This document shows, piece after piece, positions 55,721 through 64,000 of a DNA stretch of 64,000 bases. The stretch is from Anisus vortex (lineage: Eukaryota; Mollusca; Gastropoda; Planorbidae), in NCBI GenBank assembly GCA_949126835.1, contig OX421506.1, forward strand, positions 28,223,441 through 28,287,440, read 5' to 3'. A program made the position numbers and the translations under genes. Position 1 is the stretch's first letter. Every line of letters begins with the position of its first letter. A model generated the notes under the pieces. That model ran no database searches, had not been told where the DNA came from, and saw only the letters and a list, made by a program, of their open reading frames with translations.

Positions 55721-56197
55721 TGTTAATGTTATTATATTTATATAACTATTAACTTAGTCTCTCCAGAGTGTACCATATTACAGTTGCTGAAACATTGGTC
55801 TCCAGCTAACAGACATTGAATATGATTGAACAGACAAATCGACTACAATACTTTTTATTTTGAAAGGAAATAAAAGAACGCCTTGTTGCAGCACATATTT
55901 ATTTCATTCTTATTACTCACAGTTCACATCAACGAATACACAGTTATATTTTCAACATTGATGTCTTTTACTAATTCTGAGTCCATTTTGAGAATGCAAT
56001 TACACGTTCATCTCTTACAAAATTCTACAGGAACTAAAATTATTAAGCATTGTCAGTCATGTGACCCTCTACTACCGATCTAGGTTTTATTTTATATATA
56101 TATATATGGGTTTTATTCCGAGTTTTATAATTCTTACTTAATATTATAATTGATTTACATGAGTCATTTCCCTTGTATTATTACTTGCTGCATAGCA
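55721..56197 (-). mobile_element. Solo LTR related to the Gmr1-like element
   Basis: 477 bp beginning TGTTAATGTTAT and ending GCTGCATAGCA, with 5-bp duplication TCTTT (55716-55720, 56198-56202). Aligns with the 439-bp LTR at TTAGTCTCTYCAGAGTGT, ACAGTTGCTGAA, CTTGTTGCAGCA, GTCACATGAC-type words and the ATAGCA end, but is clearly diverged, so it is from an older insertion or a sister family. Confidence 0.85.
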
Positions 56198-56202
56198 TCT
56201 TT

Positions 56203-56584
56203 GTAGTATAAATCCGTAAGAATTATATTTCAGAGCATACGTGTTTACTTGTCGAGAGGTGCCAAAGAACTGACGAAATCTTGGACTGATTCTTATGGGT
56301 CTATGATATGGGTCGATACGATACCATAACCGAATACAAGAAAATATATTGCCTCATGTCTGATGTAAACAGATAATATATAATAAAATACTAGCGTGCT
56401 ATTGAATAATCGAGTACCACCGACAACAACGTTAAAAGCGTCCATGTTGTCTGGTGACGTAGTTGGGAATAACCCTCAGTCTTCGCTGATGAAACAATTT
56501 CTAACATTACTACTCCAACTTTTAGGAACGATTAATATTCATTTAAGTATGGTACACTGTATAACTTTACGTTTCGTAACATGT
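56203..56584. other. No gene seen
   Basis: Nothing recognised. Confidence 0.4.
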
Positions 56585-56745
56585 GTTTAAAACAATATAT
56601 TTCATATTGAGTGAGACATATATGTAAAATATTTGTATTGTATGGCCACAATAATATCCAGCCAGCTTACTGGTCCACAACTAATTTCAGATACCAGTCA
56701 TGGTGTAGACCAGGTGATAATCTCAAGAACTGGGGTGGGGGGGGG
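56585..56745 (-). repeat. SINE family 2, copy 2
   Basis: Co-linear with 53848-54015; ends at a G-run (56735-56748). Confidence 0.7.
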
Positions 56746-56798
56746 GAGGATTTGGTAATTAACATAGCAAGGTAATCTTTGTTTTTTCTGGATTTCAG

Positions 56799-56847
56799 TA
56801 CAAACCTGGAACTGGAAGAGAAAAAACAGTTTCTATACAACTCACCG
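56799..56847 (+). CDS. Candidate 49-nt host exon
   Basis: Flanked by a strong acceptor (TTTTTTCTGGATTTCAG) and donor (ACCG|GTAAAT). Reads YKPGTGREKTVSIQLT, ending in phase 1. The surrounding DNA has no other signal. The amino-acid content is coding-like but too short to identify. It would be the only plus-strand host exon in the window. Confidence 0.35.
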
Positions 56848-57074
56848 GTAAATTTTTTGCACTTTTATCATATTGAATATTTGTTTTTAAATTATCAAAT
56901 TTAAATTATTACTAGCAGCACAGCGGCTTGTTCAAAAGAGTAAGAAAAAATATATCAATGGTTTATTTTTTCAATTACTTGTATTGATCTAAGTGATTTA
57001 ATTCACACTATTATAATTACACTATCACTATTCAAAATATTTCTAGGTACAATTAATAATGATAAATGTTTCAA

Positions 57075-57955
57075 ATATTTGTCTCATTTCGTATATGTAG
57101 ATGTTGTCATAAAAAGAAAAAAACGGAAAAAACCGGAGATAAACGATTGTACAAATAGTGGTGAACTTTTACAAAAAGACCTAGATGAACTACAAAAATG
57201 GGAATCAAACTGGAGTATGTCTTTTCACCCAGAAAAATGCCAAATGATAAGGGTATCCAAGAAAAGGAAACAAATAATAACAAACTACTTCATTCATGGT
57301 AAAGAACTAACTCAAACTAGCAATGCTAAGTATCTAGGAGTAATAATAAATGATAAGTTATCTTGGAACCCTCACATTGATGAAGTAATTAAAAAATCAA
57401 ACATAAAAAGGAACTTTTATAAATGTAATAAGAATATAAAACTTAAATGCTATCTCACATTAGTTAGGCCTATACTAGAATATGCAGGATCTGTATGGGA
57501 CCCATCAACTAAAGAAAACATTAAAAAATTAGAACAAATTCAAAAAGAGCTGCAAGGTTTATAACTAGTGAATATTCCCCATTGACAAGAGTAACACCAT
57601 TAGTCAAATCACTAAACCTAGAAACACTAGAGGACAGAAGGGCAAAGAGTAAAGTAGTAATAATACATAAGGCATTAAACTCTAATTTAGAAATACAACC
57701 CAATAACAATCTGTTGCAAAGCTCAGATAAACATAAAGACAAAAACACCTTCCTTGTCCCTTATGCGAGAACAAATGCATATAAGTACTCTTTCTTCCCG
57801 AGTGGCATTCGGGCATGGAATGGGTTGCCTGAACAAACCAGGAAAACCAATAACCTAACATCATTTAAAACATTAATAAAAATGCAAGACTAGACTCGGA
57901 CCACGAATGAGCGTAGGACGCAATAATCTTCTTTATAGAAGGAGCGTCTGTAATG
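57075..57955 (+). pseudogene. CR1/Jockey-like LINE, 5'-truncated, RT C-terminal part
   Basis: 161 codons (57079-57564) with LLQKDLDELQKWESNWSMSF, AKYLGVIINDKLSWNPHID, LVRPILEYAGSVWDPS and LEQIQKEL, then a frameshift, then 57582-57893 with KDKNTFLVPYAR and FFPSGIRAWNGLPE to the stop. The 3' UTR contains GAGCGTAGGACGCAATAATC and ends in GATAA repeats (57958-57975). It is the best-preserved local copy of a family with relics at 41196, 46090, 46626, 50980, 52543 and 53583. RT core absent. Confidence 0.9.
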
Positions 57956-58585
57956 TATAAGATAAGATAAGATAAATGTTGTGATTGTACAAATAGTGGT
58001 AGGTAAATAATATCTTAACAGATAACTTAGCTATGAGATAAATGTTGTGATTGTACAAATAGTGGTAGGTAAATAATATCTCATCATTTAACTTAGCTAT
58101 GAGATAAATGTTGTGGTTGTACAAATAGTGGTAGGTAAATAATATCTTAACATTTAACTTAGCTATGAGATATATGTTGTGTTTGTACAAATAGTGGTAG
58201 GTAAATAATATCTTAACATTTAACTTAGCTATGAGATAAATGTTGTGTTTGTACAAATAGTGGTAGGTAAATAATATCTTAACATTTAACTTAGCTATGA
58301 GATATATGTTGTGTTTGTACAAATAGTGGTAGGTAAATAATATCTTAACATTTAACTTAGCTATCAGATAAATGTTGTGATTGTACAAATAGTGGTAGGT
58401 AAATCATATCTTAACATTTAACTTAGATATGAGATAAATGTTGTGATTGTACAAATAGTGGTATGTAAATAATATCTTAACATTTAACTTAGCTATGAGA
58501 TAAATGTTGTGATTGTACAAATTGTGGTAGGTAAACAATATCTTAACATTTAACTTAGCTATGAGATAAGTGTTGTGTTTAGACA
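57956..58585. repeat. 66-bp minisatellite abutting LINE tail
   Basis: About 9.5 units: GATAAATGTTGTGATTGTAC, AAATAGTGGTAGGTAAATAA, TATCTTAACATTTAACTTAG, CTATGA. It starts exactly where the LINE GATAA tail ends. The unit contains GATTGTACAAATAGTGGT, which also occurs inside the same LINE at 57144-57162. 66 is divisible by 3, so long open frames in it are artefacts. Confidence 0.92.
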
Positions 58586-59102
58586 AAATAGTGTGCACAT
58601 GCATTTTAATTATCACTAGTAGTTGTATTACTGAAAATATAGGCCTAAAGTGTTACAGTGTTCTTACATGGCGTGGGTCATAATGACAACATAGAATTAT
58701 TGAGTAACATATTGAATGATTCAGATGAATAGCTTATTGACTTTAAGAAAATGTATAGACAGACCACATAGTCACGCATTTACAATAATCAGAATACTAA
58801 GCTTATAGTAAAAGTCTGTAAGAACATTTATCCAATATATATATGTATACAGGCTACATTGCCCGGTGTTGCCCGGGTGAAAAAAAAACAGGACTGTTAA
58901 AGGCGCAGATAAATCTAATATTTAAATTATTATTTTTCACTGAAGACTTTTAGGAAATAATTTAAAATAAATATTGTAATTGGGTAAAAAAATAGGGAAG
59001 TATTTTTATTTACCAAAAATCTAATTGACAGTGCATTTAAAATGTCTTTTGTTTTTAAAAGTTAGAAAAAAAAAAATTGTAGGAAAAAAAGGTATAGTCT
59101 AA
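58586..59102. other. No gene seen
   Basis: AT-rich; contains GCCCGGTGTTGCCCGGGTGA at 58860-58879, a GC-rich motif common at ends of invertebrate repeats. Confidence 0.4.
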
Positions 59103-59170
59103 CTGGACAATTGAACCCGGGTCGCCCGCATAGCAGTCCGCTACGTTAACCACTGAGCTAGCGAAGGCAC
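59103..59170 (-). repeat. tRNA-like SINE head
   Basis: Minus strand: box A TAGCTCAGTGGTTAACG and box B GGGTTCAATTG with GCGGACTGCTATGCGGGC between. No closing acceptor stem, so SINE or tRNA pseudogene rather than a working tRNA. Confidence 0.55.
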
Positions 59171-59716
59171 ATGTACGATGTGAAATATTATTAGACAGTA
59201 TGTATGCCTAGGCCTAAATAGGTCTGTGACACAAACTCACGTGATTTCAGATTGACCAATGGGGATCCGAATGCGTACAAACACTCTCTTTTTATGTATG
59301 TAGATAGTCACTTCAGTATAGCTTAAGCACAATATATAACTCCTTCATAAGTATAATGACTTATTTTACTAAGTTTACTTCCCTTTAAAACTTTGTATTC
59401 ATCCATAAGATAATCATGTTTTCATTCCTTGTGTTCTAAAGTATTTCCCTTTGTGAACACCGTACCATTTCTGTTTATTTAGAGAAAAAACAAACTTCAA
59501 TCTCTATCTAGCTCTTGATACCGTGTTACATCCAATCCTAATCTCAACTGTAACATAAAGGTCAATACAGTAACCATTTTGTATCTCAGTTTTGGGTTCA
59601 CTTTTCTGCATATTTGTGCTTCAGTTACTTTTGCAATAATAACTTTAAGTCAGTTTAATTTTGTTACGAAAACATTAGGGTCATAATAAACAATTATTGT
59701 TATTATATTAAAATAG
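59171..59716. other. No gene seen
   Basis: AT-rich spacer. Confidence 0.45.
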
Positions 59717-60212
59717 TGTTACGACCACAATCCCCTTGCGGTCAGAGCCCTGTAAATGTTGTTGATAATTCTCGTTCGTCCTAGGGTAGACTTTGGTTAT
59801 TATTATTTATATTTCAGTATTACACGAACTCTTTATCGTCGTGGGAACTAACTTAGGATTATGTACAGTAAGAATAAAATAGTGCCAACACAAGCGTCAA
59901 CAACCGGCTTAAAATAAATTATCTACAAAACTGACTGCCTTGAAAGACAACGCGAATCCTTAAATACTCGCGGAGAAGAGCGGGGAACAGACCTATTAAG
60001 AAAAGGGTAAAAATAATGGTATCATTTACAAAACTTATAATAAAAACGATAGTTTTAACATGAACTCCCCTGTACGTAAAATAATAAACTATTCCTAGCT
60101 ATTCCGAAAATTTGAGGTCAGTACAAGGGTGGATTCCTAGAACAGTCTAAGCTTAGTACCTTCCACAAAACTTGCGTTGATAGAGAGCTATGGGCGCTAT
60201 TAATATGTGACA
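59717..60212 (+). mobile_element. Solo LTR, family TGTTACG, copy 3
   Basis: Starts TGTTACGACCACAATCCCCT, ends AATATGTGACA, with 4-bp duplication ATAG (59713-59716, 60213-60216). 496 bp; shorter than the other two by internal deletions. Confidence 0.8.
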
Positions 60213-60216
60213 ATAG

Positions 60217-62588
60217 CAATTTAAAAGATGCTGCCGTGTTAGCTAAAACAATAAATCTTCTCTTTTCTTTAAGATTCAAAAGACCTATGCATCATCAATG
60301 TTGACATCGAGAAGCTGACCGAATTTATTACCGATTACCTTTAACAGTGGCTACAAACATGAACTAAAGAGTAGATATTTTTAATTAGGCCAGTTCAGCT
60401 TGACTTAAGCATATTTGACCTTGATTCCTACTAGTTCCAGTTTGTACATACGGCCCCTTTAAAGTGCCCCTTCTTTTTCTTTTTGACTCCGGCTTTAATT
60501 AAAGGAAATGTCCTGTGGTTTTTTAGTTGTTACTTTTTATGTTACGAAACCTTTGATGTAGTTGAAATGTATATATGATTACATAGTAATTATTTTGTTT
60601 ATGGTAGACATGATTTGACTGTACAATGTTTTATATTACAATAATTGCTCCTAATAAGGGCTTCTAAAGTTACGTGTAAAGTACGGCTGTATTATTTTAT
60701 GGCTGTTTTTTCCTGTTACTGTCTCTTACCAGCATTATCCAAAAATGATAACTACTTGTGTTTTTCTCCTGGCAGTTGTTATAATCTTCTCGGAACCATC
60801 CTGTTACTTGATGTTAGTATGTTCATTTTATTTTGATTTCTGATTTCTTGAGATTATTCTTACATTTTGTAGAGTTTCCTTTTCATTTTTTATTTAGTAT
60901 TGTCTTTTTTTTACATTTAATTTATTTTATGTCAGATTTATATTGATTTCTGATGACGTGGAGTTATTTCTAAAATCATTATCATTCAGAGTTTTTCATT
61001 ATATTTAATGTAAATAAAAATGTTTTTTCTTACTATCACTATGTGTCGTGTGAAGACTTGGTGATTGTTTTATATGTTATGTTTAGCTCTGTATGGTGTT
61101 TAGTGTTCTTAGTAGATCTTGTAGTAGTAGAAGTTAAGAACTAGGGATGTTTTATGTTCAACTTTTCCTACGGCTGATTAAGCTACGCCGATCTAAACTA
61201 GGACTAAGAGTTCTGTTGGGTGAGAAGTATTTGCTCAATGGGCCGGAGAAGGTGGATCTAATCTTCATAAAATAAACTATAAACTGATTTGAAATTTTAT
61301 ATGTGAATATCGATTATATTTAAAGAATGTATTGAGGAACGTGGCTACTGTTTGCAGAAAGCAGAAGACAATTGTTTATTAGACTTTGTGTACTACAGGC
61401 GTGACTACATGTATTCTCAAACATTCTGACTCTATTCTAATGTATGCATTGTTGGTAACTATTTTTCTCTCAAAATGAAAATTAAAATAATGAGCAAGTT
61501 AAAGTCAATATAATGTTGCGTTTGCAAAATAAATAAATAAATTAGAAACAAAACAAAGGGCAAAAACTACAACATTAAGGAGCTTTAAAGCATTTTTTTT
61601 TTTTGCACCTAGAAATATAAAAATATTATTATAGTTTAGGATGGTTGAACTATAATATACAACTTTTTGATTCTTTAGTTCATTAAACTTATAATATTTT
61701 CAAATGTGTATGCTTTCTATATAGCAGCAGACAAAATAATTCATTGTTCCTATAAACATTTATTAGAATTGCAGGTTTTTTCCCGGTCTCCTTCGGCGAA
61801 CCTGTGCAAGAGAAAAAGATATTATTACGTAAATAGATAAATTAAATGTTAAAAGAATATGTCTTAGTACAAAGCAACTGAAGCTTACCTGGTTTAACTT
61901 TTAAAGAACCTCTAAGCTAAGAGAAATTACATATCTTTACAAATGTATACTAATATGAGAATAAAATGTACTTGTATATTTAATAACCACATTCAAAATA
62001 AATGGTTCATACACTATGTTTACAGCAGCGCATAGAACTGTTCTTAACGGGAACGGGATATGCGCTATATAAGTCTCATATTTATTATTATTTATTATTA
62101 TTACATATTTTTTATTTTATTATAATATGCGAATGAACTTATTTAACTACAATTTAATACATATCTATATATTAAGTTGCACCGCGTACATTTTGTCCCT
62201 TGTTCCATCTAATTTGTTGCCGAAGTCATAAGGCATATTTTTGCTAGTTATATTTTCAATATTGTATTTACTTACGTTGAATAAAATTTCAATAGAACAT
62301 TTTAGTTGCATTTCATTTCACTTCATAAAATATTGGTAGCCGACAATAGACCAAAGACAAAACTTATATTAAATTCAATTATTGGTAATATTCAGTAACT
62401 CAATATACATATATATGATGTAATTACTGATATATGGATTTAATCAAATTTGTCATTCTTAGTACTGTCATTTCGACGGGCATAACAACTAGTATGCATA
62501 TAAACACCATTAAAATATCGGAACTACAATTTAATCCGTGTATTTCTTTCCTTAAAGAAATACAGTATTTTTATGTGTTCCTGAATTT
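60217..62588. other. No supported gene in 2.4 kb
   Basis: AT-rich DNA with T-rich words. Short open frames are not convincing. A weak LINE-endonuclease-like trace may exist around 61235-61420, but I cannot support it. Confidence 0.4.
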
Positions 62589-62589
62589 T

Positions 62590-63190
62590 TGTTTCGAGTA
62601 ACTTGTTACAATAAAGCCAATCAAATCCATCCTATGACCGCGCACCCCACTGAAGGTTATCAGGGTGGGGACGAAAAGTATGCCACTGGAACTAGCCTTA
62701 CCAGCCCAAACCATATCAAAGCAAAAAAGTTAAAAGAAATATTAAATTCAACCGCAGAAGAGATAATAGGAAGAAAACGAAGCAAAACACTTGAAATCGA
62801 AAATATCCAACTGCAATGGTAGCAGCAGATAAGTAAGTACAGGCTAATAAATACAAGAATCAGTAGGGAGATGAAATAGGCTAAATAAGACTGGATCGAT
62901 AGTCATTGCCGCTCAGCGGAGGATAGTAATAGTAAGCCAGTAATAGTAAGAAGGCATTAAGAAACCTCACAAAAACACAGCAGAAGCCAGCTTTAGTAAT
63001 CAAGGACAGCAATGGTTAGCTCCTTACTGAAAACACAGCAGTCAGTACACAGGACGATAGGCGGGAATACTACAAGACCAACCCTGATACTAGCATACTA
63101 AAGAACAAACATAAAAGAGAATATAACGAATTACCAGTGCTGCTGAGTAAGGTCGAAGAAGCAGTACGAAGTTTAAAGGGGAAATAACAA
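62590..63190 (+). pseudogene. LINE fragment, linker to RT start
   Basis: KKLKEILNSTAEEIIGRKRSK near 62730-62790, then QQISKYRLINTRISREMK with stops, and a run shared with 20790-20990 (ACAGCAGAAGCCAGCTTYA, AACGAATTACCAGYGCTGCT, GTTTAAAGGGG). Same family as 20400-21350. Ends abruptly near 63188 before the RT core. Confidence 0.8.
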
Positions 63191-63820
63191 TGGCCCTGCA
63201 AGACATATTCTACGAAATGTCCACCTCCCCAAAACAAAAATTCTCTCTAACAAAATGTATTCCAACTTTCCAACTATGAACAGCTACAAAAAGTATGCGA
63301 TTTCTTCACCATCGACTTAGGCCGAAGTGCATTTGCCCGGATAGCTGCTGGATCGAATGATGATTGGTTGTTTAAAAGAAAATATATAATTTTAATGCTT
63401 ATTAATTCCGGAAACATAAAGTACCTAACCTGTTCTGTTTCTTTTTTTCAAAATTATATCTATCTATATTGGCAGTAAAGTATGACATGGCGTAAAAAAA
63501 AAAAATTCCGGTACCTTATGCAAACTTATCAAAACACAACCGGAAGAGCTAAGATCCCAATGGCCGAGTGGACGGAAGTCATCATGAAAATAATCCAGCC
63601 AATGGACATCAAATCCAACGAATTGCAGCCTTAAACAAAGCATGTTTACAGTATGATCTAACAATATTACGATTCATGTAAAATTATGATTAATATATTA
63701 TGATGAAATATTAATCTCGGAACAATTATAAGTGTATACATGATGATTGTCTTAAGCGTCCCGATTGCCATCTCTAATCTTCATCTTTAAGTTTCCTTTG
63801 TGTTTGTTTGAATAAACGTC
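63191..63820. other. No recognised feature
   Basis: A slightly GC-richer stretch at 63290-63365 and 63535-63630, unidentified. The rest is AT-rich. Confidence 0.35.
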
Positions 63821-63958
63821 ATAAATATATATATATATATATATATTATGTGTGTGGGTGTGTGATGTAATGATAACATACTTTATCAACAAATAATAAC
63901 AAGTAATAGCTGGATGTATCGGCTGCATAATGATACATATACATATATATACATATAT

Positions 63959-63993
<35 letters not shown>

Positions 63994-64000
63994 CAGTGCT
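63821..64000. repeat. AT/TA microsatellites at window end
   Basis: AT repeat 63824-63846 and TATATA-rich run 63937-63992. Confidence 0.9.

Noticed and set aside
57933..58616. 151- and 70-codon repetitive frames on the minus strand
   Set aside because: Artefact of the 66-bp minisatellite; same reasoning.
59103..59170. Functional tRNA gene on minus strand
   Set aside because: Boxes A and B are present but I could not form an acceptor stem; more likely a SINE head or tRNA pseudogene.
61140..61500. Possible LINE endonuclease or host exon
   Set aside because: Only weak fragmentary resemblance with stops; not supportable from the sequence alone.

Overview
This is eukaryotic nuclear DNA from an invertebrate. 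AT-rich spacer, spliced exons on the minus strand, densely nested transposons, minisatellites and TAGGCCTA-rich low-complexity DNA are all present. The mix of LINE lineages (Tx1/L1-like, CR1-like, I-like with RNase H, another APE-type lineage), ZMYM1-like hAT transposons and a Gmr1-like Ty3/gypsy element suggests a lophotrochozoan, most likely a gastropod mollusc. That identification is inference. No bacterial genes, rRNA genes or CRISPR arrays are seen. tRNA-like sequences occur only as SINE heads.

Host gene signal is sparse and almost all on the minus strand. A signal-peptide exon (42162-42114), exon 40539-40349 and exon 35756-35567 have good splice sites and matching phases (1, 1-0, 0-1), so they read as the 5' part of one secreted-protein gene. 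A paralogue of the second exon lies at 8158-7980. A 1-1 phase cysteine-rich, possibly Ig-like exon lies at 12878-12594, and another cysteine-rich exon at 20123-19732. I do not recognise the family. Non-coding blocks at 1-204, 15350-15908 and 36340-37060 are also related, consistent with tandem duplication of a gene or exon cassette, although a dispersed repeat could also explain them.

Layout. 0-8 kb: LINE debris, then a Tx1/L1-like LINE with an intact 1115-codon ORF2 on the minus strand. 8-13.8 kb: an exon, a SINE, a 52-bp minisatellite split by a 2.3-kb hAT, the Ig-like exon and a solo LTR. 14.2-17.4 kb: two arrays of a 33-bp satellite. 18-21.4 kb: foldback element, Merlin-like ORF fragment, cysteine-rich exon, LINE relic. 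23-24 kb: TAGGCCTA tract. 24.5-32.5 kb: a full-length 8-kb LTR retrotransposon with 439-bp LTRs, 5-bp target duplication and gypsy-type RT but copia-like order (protease, integrase, RT, RNase H). 33-42 kb: LINE relics and the secreted gene. 42.4-44.9 kb: a triple nest (MITE in hAT in older repeat). 45-64 kb: LINE copies of several ages, solo LTRs, TIR elements, SINEs, a THAP-domain relic and a 66-bp minisatellite abutting a LINE tail.

The genes do not form an operon-like system. The coherent story is a secreted-protein gene family whose introns have been filled by successive transposon waves, many datable relative to each other by nesting and by intact target-site duplications.
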